Source: Janthinobacterium sp. GW458P
GTDB lineage: Bacteria; Pseudomonadota; Gammaproteobacteria; Burkholderiales; Burkholderiaceae_D
Assembly: GCF_002127585.1 (NCBI RefSeq)
Contig: NZ_NEGZ01000004.1
Coordinates: 40,063-104,062 of the forward strand
Length of the DNA: 64,000 nt
Direction of reading: 5' to 3'
Below the pieces are notes generated by a model that did not search any database, had not been told where the DNA came from, and worked only from the letters and a program-made list of their open reading frames with translations. The stretch's first letter is position 1. Each line of letters starts with the position of its first letter. The translations under genes were made by a program, and so were the position numbers. Shown here piece after piece: positions 25,625 to 33,761 of the stretch.

Positions 25625-26268
25625 ACGGACGCATCGTCAAGCCGGATGAGCCTGCACATCAGGCCGCGCGCGCGCTGTTGCCATGGTTTGCGACAGGGCA
25701 ATTGCCAGCGCGCGACGCACGCATGCTCGAGCAGCATCTGGCCACATGCAAGCTGTGCCAGCGCGAGCTGGCGATCGAGCGCCAGTTGCTGGCGGCCTGC
25801 GCCGGAGCGGATACAGACCTTGCGCCTGCGCAATGCGATGTCGAGCGGGCGCTGGCGCAACTATTGCCGCGACTGCCCAGGCAAGCGGCCCGGGCGGTGC
25901 CTGCGCCAAGGTGGCGCTGGCCGGCCTTCCATCACGCGGCCTGGATGCCCTGGGCGCTGGCGCTGCAGTTTGTCGCCATCCTTGGCCTGGTTTTCCTGCT
26001 CGCCCGGCCCGCCTCTGATGAGGGCGCCTATCGCGGCCTGGGCGGCGCGGCCGGCGCCGGCAACCTGGTGGTCGTTTTCAAGCCGGATACCGCAGAGAAA
26101 GAGTTGCGCCGCATCCTGCAAGCGAATGACGCGCGTCTGGTCGATGGCCCGACCGTAACCGATGCCTATCTGCTCAACGTGCCGGAACCGGCGCGCGCTC
26201 GCGCCCGTCTGCGCGCCGAGCCGGCGGTCGCGCTGGCCGAAACGCTGGATGGGGGAGGTCCGCCGTGA
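25621..26268 (+). CDS. Membrane anti-sigma factor with a protease-inhibitor-like C-terminal domain
   Basis: 215 residues. An N-terminal zinc-finger anti-sigma domain has H39-x3-C43-x2-C46 (EQHLATCKLC). One membrane helix lies at about 108-128. The periplasmic tail (147-210) reads NLVVVFKPDTAEKELRRIL...VTDAYLLNVPEPARARARLRAEPAVALAE. That tail resembles the inhibitory propeptide (fervidolysin/I9-like) of subtilases. The next gene encodes a subtilase, so the tail may bind or inhibit it, linking protease activity to sigma release. Zinc-finger role is family knowledge; the inhibitor role is inference. Confidence 0.78.
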   Translation: MNGRIVKPDEPAHQAARALLPWFATGQLPARDARMLEQHLATCKLCQRELAIERQLLAACAGADTDLAPAQCDVERALAQLLPRLPRQAARAVPAPRWRWPAFHHAAWMPWALALQFVAILGLVFLLARPASDEGAYRGLGGAAGAGNLVVVFKPDTAEKELRRILQANDARLVDGPTVTDAYLLNVPEPARARARLRAEPAVALAETLDGGGPP

Positions 26269-27566
26269 TCCTGCTGCGCCTTGCCATGTCTGCGCTTGCC
26301 TTGCTGGCACTGGTTGTCGGCAGCGCGCCGGGCCACGCCGCCCCGGCACTTGATGATGCCGTGGCGTTCGTTCCCGACAGCATTAGCGCCGTCTCGCCAC
26401 GCCAATTGCTGGTCATGCTGCGCCTGCCGGCCCCGCACTACCGTCCGGACGCCAGTTACGGCGGGCGCTACATCGACGATGGTGGCCGCAGCGCGCGCCG
26501 CCGCATTACCGAAGACCTGGCGCGGCGCCACGGGCTGAAACTGGTCGCCGACTGGCCGATGCCGGCGCTGGGTCTTGATTGCTACCTGTTGGAATACGGG
26601 GAAGGGAAGCAGCCACAGCAGCTTGCCGACCTGTTGTCGCGCGATCCGCGCGTGGAATGGGCCCAGCCGGTCGGGCTTTTTTCCGGCATGGGGGATGTCG
26701 ATCCGCTGTATCCGGTGCAGCCCGGTGGCCGCTATTGGCAGGTGGACGCGCTGCACCGCACGGCCACCGGACGCGACGTGGCGGTCGCCGTGGTCGACAG
26801 CGGTATCGACAGCAGGCATCCGGACCTGACCGGGCAGGTGGCGCTCGCGGAAAATTTTGTCGATGGCAGCCCTTACGCGGCGGAGGCGCACGGCACCGCG
26901 GTCGCTGGCATCATCGCGGCGCGCGACGGCAATGGCGGCATGCTCGGCGTTGCGCCGGGCGCGCGGCTGATGGGTTTGCGTGCCTGCTGGCAGCAGCTGG
27001 ACCACAGCACCCGCTGCAACAGCTTTACCTTGGGCAAAGCGCTCAACTTCGCCATCGTGCACCAGGCAAAAATTATCAACCTGAGCCTGTCCGGACCGTC
27101 CGACCGCCTGCTGGAAAGCCTGCTCGATGCAGCCCTGGCGCGCGGCATCAGTATTGTCGGCGCGCTCGATCCCCATGGTGGGGCGCGGGCTTTTCCCGCC
27201 TCGCACGCAGGTGTGATTGCGGTCGCGCAACAGGATCACGCGCCCCCCGTCGCGGCGGCGCCTGATACGCCGCAGCATGCCGTACGGCTGGCGCCCGGAC
27301 GCGACATTCCCACCAGCATCCCTGGCGGCGGTTGGCGCTTCGTGTCCGGCAACTCGTATGCGGCGGCGCATGTCACCGGCTTGCTGGCCTTGCTGGCCGA
27401 ATTGCGGCCTGGCGCCATGCCGGCGCAACTGGAGCGTTTGCTCATGCCGGAAACGCGCTTGAATGCTACTATCGACGCCTGTGCCACCATCGCGCGCGCC
27501 GCTGGCGCGTGTCCCTGCTCATGCGCAACAGCCTCCGCCATCCTGCCTGCCGGCCCAGGTCCGTGA
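26265..27566 (+). CDS. S8 family subtilisin-like peptidase
   Basis: 433 residues from GTG 26265 with GGGGGAGG upstream and GTGA overlap with the anti-sigma stop. Signal peptide to about residue 26. The catalytic triad is visible: Asp178 (VAVVDSGID), His209 (EAHGTAVAG) and Ser364 (SGNSYAAAHVTG). The usual G-T-S-M is G-N-S-Y, and the segment that normally carries the oxyanion Asn (A-G-N) reads GALDPHGG (299-306), so the oxyanion hole is altered. Secreted. The C-terminus is Cys/Ala-rich and short, overlapping the start of the porin gene by 46 bases in another frame. Confidence 0.88.
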   Translation: MILLRLAMSALALLALVVGSAPGHAAPALDDAVAFVPDSISAVSPRQLLVMLRLPAPHYRPDASYGGRYIDDGGRSARRRITEDLARRHGLKLVADWPMPALGLDCYLLEYGEGKQPQQLADLLSRDPRVEWAQPVGLFSGMGDVDPLYPVQPGGRYWQVDALHRTATGRDVAVAVVDSGIDSRHPDLTGQVALAENFVDGSPYAAEAHGTAVAGIIAARDGNGGMLGVAPGARLMGLRACWQQLDHSTRCNSFTLGKALNFAIVHQAKIINLSLSGPSDRLLESLLDAALARGISIVGALDPHGGARAFPASHAGVIAVAQQDHAPPVAAAPDTPQHAVRLAPGRDIPTSIPGGGWRFVSGNSYAAAHVTGLLALLAELRPGAMPAQLERLLMPETRLNATIDACATIARAAGACPCSCATASAILPAGPGP

Positions 27567-28237
27567 TTGCCACTGCCGGTGCCGTGCTGCTGCTGTGCGC
27601 CGGCACCGCCGCCGCCCAGGTTGGCGGCAACATCGCGCTGCTCTCCGATTACCGCTTTCGCGGCGTTTCGATGAGCGACGGACATCCCGTGCCGCAGCTC
27701 ACCTTGAACTATGACGACCCGGACAGCTGGTACTGGGGCGTGCAAGCTTCGGGCGCCAGCCTGCACGAACGGGGCGGCACCCAGCTGATTGCCTATGCGG
27801 GCATGGCACGGCGCCTGGCATCCGGCTGGAGCTGGGAAGCGGGCGCCAGCAGGTCGGTGCTGACGCGCGATCATGGCAGCGACTACGGTGAATGGTATGC
27901 CGGACTTGCTGCCGAACGCATCGGCGTCAGACTCTATTTCGCGCCCCATTATTTTGGACGCGACATGCGCACCTTGTACGCCGAAATGAACGGATTCCAC
28001 CCCTTGCAAGACGGGTTCAAGCTGGTCGCCCACATCGGCGTGCTGCGCCAGTTGTCGCACCCTGGCATGGAGTCGGCCAGCATGCGCCGCGACGGCAGCA
28101 TCGGCCTGGCGGCGGCACTGGGCGACTGGCATGCGCAACTGGCCTGGGTGGCCAGCTCGGGCGGCGCGCCGCGCTCGGTCTACTACGTGGAAGCGGCATC
28201 GCGGGCGGTGGTACTCAGCGCTGCCTATTCTTTCTAA
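27521..28237 (+). CDS. TorF family putative outer-membrane porin
   Basis: 238 residues. The ATG at 27521 is chosen because it gives a signal peptide (ATAGAVLLLCAGTAAAQ) and then the TorF/gcw_chp opening VGGNIALLSDYRFRGVSMSDGHPVPQ; a GTG 12 bases earlier is also possible. The family is annotated as a short outer-membrane barrel of unknown substrate. It ends in a C-terminal phenylalanine (LSAAYSF), typical of barrels. It overlaps the subtilase end and may be cotranscribed with the sigma operon. Confidence 0.85.
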   Translation: MRNSLRHPACRPRSVIATAGAVLLLCAGTAAAQVGGNIALLSDYRFRGVSMSDGHPVPQLTLNYDDPDSWYWGVQASGASLHERGGTQLIAYAGMARRLASGWSWEAGASRSVLTRDHGSDYGEWYAGLAAERIGVRLYFAPHYFGRDMRTLYAEMNGFHPLQDGFKLVAHIGVLRQLSHPGMESASMRRDGSIGLAAALGDWHAQLAWVASSGGAPRSVYYVEAASRAVVLSAAYSF

Positions 28238-28339
28238 ATAGCAAAATGACATTTTTTTTCGCGGAGGCGAAACCTTTCGGGCGTGTGCGGGTATACACGG
28301 GGCAGCGACATTTTGCCCACCACGCCGAAAGGAATCGCC

Positions 28340-29419
28340 ATGAATACGCACCATGTCAGCAGAATAGCCTGTGCCTGCATCGCCGCGACGCTGTTTGCCT
28401 GCGGCGGCGGTCACGATGACGGCAGGGACCACATGCCGCCCAGCAGCAGCGCCTATGCGGCCACCAGCCTGGTATCCGATACGACAGCCTTGCCCGCCGC
28501 GCACACGGACGCCAACCTTGTCAACGCCTGGGGCGTGGCCTTCAATCCGCGCGGCTTCGTCTGGGTGACCGATAACGGCACGGCGAAGTCCACCTTGTAC
28601 GATGGCAATGGCGTGCCGCAGTCGCTGGTGGTCGACACGCCGGCAGGGCCGACGGGCATCGTGTTCAACGGCACGCAGGACTTCAAGCTCAGCCAGAACG
28701 GCGTGACGGCGCCCAGCCCCTTCATCTTCGCCAGCGAAAGCGGCAGCATCTCGGCCTGGTCGCCCACGGTCAGCCCGACGACGGCCGTGGTCGTGTTCGA
28801 TGGCAGCGCCGGCGGCAGCGTCTACAAGGGCCTGGCGATTTCCGTCTATGCGGGCGCCAATTATCTGTACGCGGCCGATTTCCATAACCGCCGCGTCGAC
28901 GTCTTCGATGCCAATTTCACCAAAGTCAGCTTGCCCGGCGCGTTCAGCGATCCCGGCTTGCCGGCCGGCTATGCGCCGTTCGGCATTCAGGCCATCGGCC
29001 AGCGCATCTATGTCGCCTATGCCATGCGCCAGGCCAGCGGCGACGATGAACAGGCTGGCGCAGGCCTCGGTATCGTCAATGTGTATGACACGGGCGGTAC
29101 CCTGATCAAGCGGCTGGTGAGCGGCGGCGCCTTGAATGCACCCTGGGGCATGGCGCTGGCGCCTGCCGGCTTCGGCACGGCCAGCAGCATGTTGTTGATA
29201 GGAAATTTTGGCGACGGCAAGATCAATGCCTACGACCCCGACACGGGCGCCGCCGGCGGACCGCTGCTCAAGGCTGACGGCACGCCGCTGGTGATCGACG
29301 GCCTGTGGGGCATCGCCTTCGGTAACGGCCTCAATAGCCAGCCCGTCAATACCCTGTTCTTTGCGGCCGGGCCCGGCGACGAGACGCATGGGCAGTACGG
29401 GCGCATCGACCTGAAGTAA
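28340..29419 (+). CDS. TIGR03118 family lipoprotein
   Basis: 359 residues from ATG 28340. A lipobox L-F-A-C (ATLFACGGG, Cys at about residue 20) predicts lipidation. The mature protein is a beta-propeller-like TIGR03118 domain: NLVNAWGVAFNPRGFVWVTDNGTAKSTLYDG, then G-P-T-G-I-V-F-N, N-A-P-W-G-M-A-L-A-P, and G-L-W-G-I-A-F-G-N. The family occurs in bacteria with surface-associated proteins; its function is unknown. A G-rich spacer precedes it; there is no clear operon partner. Confidence 0.88.
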   Translation: MNTHHVSRIACACIAATLFACGGGHDDGRDHMPPSSSAYAATSLVSDTTALPAAHTDANLVNAWGVAFNPRGFVWVTDNGTAKSTLYDGNGVPQSLVVDTPAGPTGIVFNGTQDFKLSQNGVTAPSPFIFASESGSISAWSPTVSPTTAVVVFDGSAGGSVYKGLAISVYAGANYLYAADFHNRRVDVFDANFTKVSLPGAFSDPGLPAGYAPFGIQAIGQRIYVAYAMRQASGDDEQAGAGLGIVNVYDTGGTLIKRLVSGGALNAPWGMALAPAGFGTASSMLLIGNFGDGKINAYDPDTGAAGGPLLKADGTPLVIDGLWGIAFGNGLNSQPVNTLFFAAGPGDETHGQYGRIDLK

Positions 29420-29466
29420 GGGCAGTGCGGCGCCAGGCAGTGCCGTGCGGCCCCGGGGGCGGCACG

Positions 29467-29494
29467 GACAGGCGCGCTTTGCAGCGCGCCTGTC
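29467..29494. terminator. Inverted repeat between convergent genes
   Basis: GACAGGCGCGCT and AGCGCGCCTGTC form a perfect 12-bp stem with a 4-base TTGC loop, in the short gap between the convergent TIGR03118 and YpfJ-type genes. It has no T-run, so a bidirectional, Rho-assisted end is likely rather than a simple intrinsic terminator. Confidence 0.55.
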
Positions 29495-29500
29495 ACAGGC

Positions 29501-30394
29501 TTACAGCTGGCGCGCCTCGAAGGTATTGCACTGTGAAATCTGGCCGCTTTCGATACCCTTGCTGAACCAGCGCACGCGCTGTTCCGAGGTGCCATGGGTA
29601 AACGAGTCGGGCACGACATGGCCTTGCGCCTGGCGCTGCAGCGCATCGTCGCCGATGGCCGTGGCCGCCTTGAGGGCCGCTTCCACGTCGCCCTGTTCCA
29701 GGATCTTGCGATCCTGGTTCGCGTGGTAGGCCCACACGCCGGCAAAGCAGTCGGCCTGCAATTCCAGGCGCACGGACATGGCGTTGGCCTGGCGCTCCGA
29801 CTGCGTGCGGCGCGCCTGGTCGACCTTTTCGGACAGGCCCATCAGGTTCTGCACGTGGTGGCCCACTTCATGGGCGATCACGTACGCCTCGGCAAATTCG
29901 CCCGACACCTTGAAGCGCTGCTGCATCAGCTTGAAGAAATCGAGGTCCAGGTAGACTTTCTGGTCGCCGGGGCAATAGAAGGGGCCGCTGGCGCTCTGGC
30001 CCGTGCCGCAGGCTGTCGGGATGCTGCCCGAAAACAGCGACAGCTTGGGGCGGACGTAAGTGCCGCCTTCGGCCTTGAACAGGGCGCCCCAGGTGTCTTC
30101 CGTATCGGCCAGCACGGTGCGCACGAAGCGGGCCATCTCGTCCGATTCGGGCGGCTGGCGCGCCGGCGACTGGCTTTGCTGGGTGCTGACCTGGCCGCCC
30201 CCGCCGCCGCTGAGCAAATTGAGCAGGGTCAGGGGGCTGACGCCAAAGATGTAGGAGCCGACGAGGGCGATGACGATGGTGCCGATGCCGATCGAGCGTC
30301 CGCCAAAGCCGAAGCCGCCCCCGCCGCCCCCGCCGTCACCTTCGCCGCGGTGGTCTTCCACATTGTCGCTTTCGCGATTGCCTTCCCATTTCAT
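29501..30394 (-). CDS. ypfJ: Neutral zinc metallopeptidase, YpfJ family
   Basis: 297 residues. A Gly/Asp-rich cytoplasmic start (GDGGGGGGGFGFGG) is followed by one membrane helix at about 35-55, then the peptidase domain. The zinc motif is HEVGHH (AEAYVIAHEVGHHVQN, about residues 171-176) with a downstream E-x-Q-A-D-C-F-A-G-V-W glutamate ligand. The substrate is unknown; family members lie in the inner membrane with the domain outside. The opening M-K-W-x-G-x-R-x-S-x-N-V-E-D-x-R is typical of the family and confirms the start. Confidence 0.93.
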   Translation of the reverse strand: MKWEGNRESDNVEDHRGEGDGGGGGGGFGFGGRSIGIGTIVIALVGSYIFGVSPLTLLNLLSGGGGGQVSTQQSQSPARQPPESDEMARFVRTVLADTEDTWGALFKAEGGTYVRPKLSLFSGSIPTACGTGQSASGPFYCPGDQKVYLDLDFFKLMQQRFKVSGEFAEAYVIAHEVGHHVQNLMGLSEKVDQARRTQSERQANAMSVRLELQADCFAGVWAYHANQDRKILEQGDVEAALKAATAIGDDALQRQAQGHVVPDSFTHGTSEQRVRWFSKGIESGQISQCNTFEARQL

Positions 30395-30541
30395 GATCTT
30401 TACTCCTGCTGCGATTGTGATTGATGACGGCGCAAGAATGGTCTTGCGGCGAATCGTGTGATTATCGCAGCAAACCGCACCGCGACAGGGGCGACAATGT
30501 TACCCTTTGCAACTTTCCAGGCACTTCACAACAGGTACATC

Positions 30542-31435
30542 ATGGCGCTAGTCAACGATACACGCATTTCCCCCGTCGCGGTGGTCCAGGCCCAGCTGGA
30601 CGCCTACAATGCCCACGACGTGGCAGCCTTGCTGGCCCTCTATGCCGATGACGCACAGCAATTCCAGCACCCGGACACCTTGCTGGCCACGGGCAGCGCG
30701 CAGATCGGCCCCCGTTTCACGGCCCGCTTCGCCGCCAGCCGCCCGCAGGCGCAGCTGCTCAACCGCATAGCCTGCGGCAAGCTCGTGATCGACCATGAAA
30801 TCGTCCACGGCGACACGGACGATGGCGTGTCGGCGCAGGAACTGGTGGCGACGTATGAAGTGGAGCGGGGGCGCATCGCGCGCGCCTGGTTCAGCTTTGG
30901 CGCCCTGACGCGCCTGCGCGTGGCGCTGCCGGCCGACGTGCCGCAGATGAATGCGCTGATCGCCCGTTCCGGCGTGGCGCTGAGCGCGGGATTTTATAGT
31001 GAAGAGCAGGCCGAGGCCGTGACGCGCCACGTATTCGGCGTCGATACGCAGCTCGTTGCCGATCAGACCTATTTTGTGATCGAAAGGGATGGCGCCATGC
31101 TGGCCTGCGGCGGCTGGAGCCGGCGCGCCACCCTGTATGGCGCCGACCGCGCCAAGAGCGGGCCGGACGCCTTGCTCGACCCGGCCAGCCAGGCGGGCCG
31201 CATCCGCGCGTTCTTCGTGGAACCGGCCGCGGCGCGCCAGGGCCTGGGCAGCATGCTGATGCGCCATTGTGAACGCCAGGCGCGGGCGGCGGGCTTTGCG
31301 GCCCTGGAACTGGCTGCCACCTTGCCCGGCGTGCCCCTGTACCTGGCACGCGGCTTTGCCGTCACCGAAGAGTTTCATCTCGACTTGCCAGGTGACATCA
31401 AATTGCCGCTGGCGCGCATGCACAAGGGCCTGTAG
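30542..31435 (+). CDS. NTF2-like (SnoaL) domain fused to a GNAT acetyltransferase
   Basis: 297 residues, starting MALVNDTRISPVAVV, with ACAGG 8 bases upstream. Residues 1-125 form a SnoaL/steroid-isomerase-like fold (LDAYNAHDVAALLALYADDAQQFQHPDTLLATG). Residues 125-297 are a GNAT domain with R-A-F-F-V-E-P-A-A-A-R-Q-G-L-G-S (acetyl-CoA site, about 235-250) and YLARGFAVTEE. Such a fusion is uncommon. A pocket domain beside an acyltransferase suggests modification of a small hydrophobic substrate; that is inference. Alternative Met codons upstream lack ribosome sites. Confidence 0.85.
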   Translation: MALVNDTRISPVAVVQAQLDAYNAHDVAALLALYADDAQQFQHPDTLLATGSAQIGPRFTARFAASRPQAQLLNRIACGKLVIDHEIVHGDTDDGVSAQELVATYEVERGRIARAWFSFGALTRLRVALPADVPQMNALIARSGVALSAGFYSEEQAEAVTRHVFGVDTQLVADQTYFVIERDGAMLACGGWSRRATLYGADRAKSGPDALLDPASQAGRIRAFFVEPAAARQGLGSMLMRHCERQARAAGFAALELAATLPGVPLYLARGFAVTEEFHLDLPGDIKLPLARMHKGL

Positions 31436-31441
31436 GGCAGC

Positions 31442-32146
31442 CTACCAGGGCAGCGGCGCTTTTTCCCCGTTGGCGTGCTCGCCGTAGTATAGCGACGGCA
31501 AAAAGCGCGACAGATAGGTAAATTCGCTGTAGCAATGGCGCAGCAGGTTCAGGCCCAGCACGTCGGGCACGTCGCGCACGGGATTGAGGCTGTTGCGACC
31601 CAACAAGAAGCGGCTGCGCAGCACGCAGCCCGTGGGCGTGTCGCGCGCGAGGTGCAGCATTTCGCCATCGAGCGGATCGCCGTACGGGTCGAGCACGACG
31701 TAGTCGCCAAAGCCGATGCGCGCGCAGACGGCGGCCGACAGGGCGCCGCTGTCCTGGGCCTGTTGCAGTTGCGCCGGATCAAACACGTCTTTCGGGTCAT
31801 GGAACTTCAGCTTGGCTTTCACGGGCGCAATGTCGCCCAGCGATTCCACGGCCTCGATCGAAGCGCCATAGTAACTCTCTCCCTTTCGCCACGCCTTGTT
31901 CCAGCCATGGTGCGCCACGTGATCGTGCGGATGCCACCATTTGATGTGCTGCGTCGTTTCGAAGAAAGTGAACCACCAGTCCAGCATGCGTCCGCTGCAG
32001 CCGTGCAGTTCCGTGCGCGCCGCCACCAGCAGGCAGCCATCGTCGAGGCGCGTGATCCCCGTTTCCAGATGCAGCGGAAACGGGTCGAGCAAGTCGCCCG
32101 TGCGGGCGATGGTCCAGGGGTGTTCATGGTGGTGCGTGTCCGTCAT
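31442..32146 (-). CDS. DAPG-hydrolase (PhlG) family protein
   Basis: 234 residues. Start MTDTHHHEHPW, with AAAGGAG 6 bases before the ATG. The family contains the 2,4-diacetylphloroglucinol hydrolase PhlG, a zinc carbon-carbon hydrolase in a SRPBCC-like fold. Visible are TQHIKWWHPHDHVAHHGWNKAW (His-rich metal-site region), KAKLKFHDPKDVFDP and HCYSEFTYLSRFLPSLY. True substrate unknown; detoxifying acylated phenols is possible. A TetR regulator is divergent with a dyad in the spacer, so the enzyme is probably induced by its substrate. It converges with the NTF2-GNAT gene. Confidence 0.85.
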   Translation of the reverse strand: MTDTHHHEHPWTIARTGDLLDPFPLHLETGITRLDDGCLLVAARTELHGCSGRMLDWWFTFFETTQHIKWWHPHDHVAHHGWNKAWRKGESYYGASIEAVESLGDIAPVKAKLKFHDPKDVFDPAQLQQAQDSGALSAAVCARIGFGDYVVLDPYGDPLDGEMLHLARDTPTGCVLRSRFLLGRNSLNPVRDVPDVLGLNLLRHCYSEFTYLSRFLPSLYYGEHANGEKAPLPW

Positions 32147-32186
32147 GTCGTTCTCCTTTGTTTGGGTGAGCCCATTATATATTAAA

Positions 32187-32203
32187 GAAACGTTTGACGT
32201 TTC
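32187..32203. promoter_or_regulatory. Candidate TetR operator
   Basis: GAAACG-TTTGA-CGTTTC, a perfect 6-bp inverted repeat with a 5-base spacer, next to an A/T-rich TATATATTAAAG stretch in the 107 bp spacer between the divergent PhlG-like gene and the TetR gene. Position and symmetry fit a TetR operator controlling both directions. Confidence 0.65.
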
Positions 32204-32253
32204 CGAAATGTTTTTCAGTGTAAAATTGCTCATCTTTAAGCGCAGGAGCAGGC

Positions 32254-32937
32254 ATGCAGGAAGCAGAACAGACACCGTTGCGCGGACGGGGCCGTCCGGC
32301 GCGCCCGCACGGGGAAGCGCGCGAGGCGGCCGTGCAGGCGGCCATGTGGCTGCTGCTCAACGAGGGCTATGCGGCCACGACCATGGAAGCGGTGGCGCGT
32401 CACGCGGGCATGGCGAAAAAGTCGCTGTATCAATATGCGGCCAACCGCGAAGAGCTCGTGGCCCTCGTGGTGCGCGGCTGGACGGATGCCTTCTTGCCGG
32501 CCATGGCGCACGATGCGGCCGCGCCAGGCGAGGTCCTGCCGCTATTGAAGGAGATCCTGCAGGCGATGGTCGCGCGCGTGCTGACGGCGGACGCCGTGGG
32601 CCTGTTCCGCCTGCTGTGCACGGAGTTTCCCGCGCGCGCCGACTTGCTGGCCGTGTATCAGCGCAACGGCATCGAGCGCGGCACGGCCCTGCTGGCCGAC
32701 TGGCTGGGCCGCCAGGGCGCGCGCGGCCATTTGCTGCTGCAGGATGGGCACGATGGGCACGAAATGGCCGGCTTGCTGCTGGCCATGGTGATCGCCGAGC
32801 CGCTGCGGCAAATGGCGCTGGGGCTGCTGCAACCCGTGCCGGCCTGGGATGCCGGCCCCCGCATCGACGCCGCGCTGCGCCTGCTGGGCGGGCAGGCCTT
32901 CAGCGTGGCTGGTGCTTCAGCGCTTCGCGGCGGCTGA
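32254..32937 (+). CDS. TetR family regulator
   Basis: 227 residues. The N-terminal HTH is at about residues 24-60 (AAMWLLLNEGYAATTMEAVARHAGMAKKSLYQYAANREELVALVV). The C-terminal ligand-binding domain is helical and poorly conserved. Divergent from the PhlG-like hydrolase; probably its repressor, responding to a phenolic or similar ligand (inference). Its end overlaps the convergent AlkD-like gene by 38 bases. Confidence 0.92.
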   Translation: MQEAEQTPLRGRGRPARPHGEAREAAVQAAMWLLLNEGYAATTMEAVARHAGMAKKSLYQYAANREELVALVVRGWTDAFLPAMAHDAAAPGEVLPLLKEILQAMVARVLTADAVGLFRLLCTEFPARADLLAVYQRNGIERGTALLADWLGRQGARGHLLLQDGHDGHEMAGLLLAMVIAEPLRQMALGLLQPVPAWDAGPRIDAALRLLGGQAFSVAGASALRGG

Positions 32938-33580
32938 GCGGCGATAGTTGCTGGCGGTGCGCGTTGACAAATGCCGTCACGGCCTCGGGCGCATGGTGCG
33001 CATGGTCGCGCAGGGCCCAGCCGATGGCCTTGCGGATGAAAAACTCGTCTTCCTGGCCCAGCGCCAGGGCCGCGGCGAACAGCCAGCGGGCGTCCGTGTC
33101 GCCGCGCCAGCCCAGCTGGTGCAGCATGGCGATGCGGCGCAGCCAGAAGTCTGCGTGGCGCAAGGCGTCGTCCATGTGCGCATGGCCGTCGCCGCCGCGC
33201 CGCAGCTGCGCCTGCAGCACGTCGCCGACAATGCCGGCCATGCCGTCGACGCTGTCCCACCAGGCGCCCTGGCGCGCCAGGCCTAGCAAGGCGGGGATAT
33301 GTTCGACGCCCAGTTGCCGCTGGTGCATGGCCAGCATGTCGAGCGCCACGTGCTGGTATTCGCGCTCGGGCCGCTGCCACAGCCGCTGCGCGTGTCCCAG
33401 CAGCGTATCGGCATCGATGCCCTTCAACCCCGCCAGCAGGGCTTTGACAGCCAGCCGCCGCTGCGGCGCCGCCACGCCGAGGAACACGAACTGGTCGCGC
33501 ATATACGCCTGCATGGGCGCTGCGCGGCCCGGTTCGGCGGCCGCTTCCAGCGCGGCTTTCAATTCTGCATGTAGATTCAT
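32900..33580 (-). CDS. DNA alkylation repair protein, AlkD-like
   Basis: 226 residues of HEAT-like helical repeats. Family signatures are M-x-x-Y-M-R-D-Q-F-x-F-L-G-V-x-A-P-x-R-R (residues 24-43), Y-Q-H-V-A-L-D-M-L, D-S-V-D-G-M-A-G-I-V-G and W-L-R-R-I-A-M-L-H-Q-L. AlkD glycosylases remove bulky N3- and N7-alkylpurines without base flipping. GGAG lies before a GTG-ATG pair; the ATG at 33580 is chosen. An intrinsic terminator lies just upstream, isolating it from ppiC transcription. Confidence 0.9.
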   Translation of the reverse strand: MNLHAELKAALEAAAEPGRAAPMQAYMRDQFVFLGVAAPQRRLAVKALLAGLKGIDADTLLGHAQRLWQRPEREYQHVALDMLAMHQRQLGVEHIPALLGLARQGAWWDSVDGMAGIVGDVLQAQLRRGGDGHAHMDDALRHADFWLRRIAMLHQLGWRGDTDARWLFAAALALGQEDEFFIRKAIGWALRDHAHHAPEAVTAFVNAHRQQLSPLSRREALKHQPR

Positions 33581-33595
33581 CACATCTCCAGGCGT

Positions 33596-33620
33596 AAAAA
33601 AAGCGCTCCGTGGAGCGCTT
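33596..33620 (-). terminator. Intrinsic terminator downstream of the ppiC genes
   Basis: On the minus strand AAGCGCTCC-AC-GGAGCGCTT is followed by a run of T. A 9-bp perfect stem with a 2-base gap and T5 tail, after repeat copies C2 and C1 and before the AlkD-like gene. It ends transcription arriving from the parvulin genes. Confidence 0.8.
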
Positions 33621-33634
33621 CATATCCGGGCAGA

Positions 33635-33750
33635 ACGCCCGATAAAACCGTAGCGAGCGGAAGTCAATTGTGGCCGAGAAGCGCAAACGTACTCTGGTAC
33701 GGTGAGCATCGCAGGCCGCAAGTCACGACGCGCAGCAGGTTGGACCGGGT
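33635..33750 (+). repeat. Structured intergenic repeat, copy C1
   Basis: Core GTAGCGAGCGGAAGTCAATT, TTGTGGCCGAGAAGCGCAA, hairpin CGTAC-TCTG-GTACG, GTGAGCATCGCAGGCCGCAA. The outer arms (GCCCGATAAAACC and GGTTGGACCGGG) pair less well than in other copies, suggesting it is decaying. It lies 12 bases from copy C2, in the same orientation, forming a tandem pair. Confidence 0.82.
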
Positions 33751-33761
33751 ATTCCAGCCAA

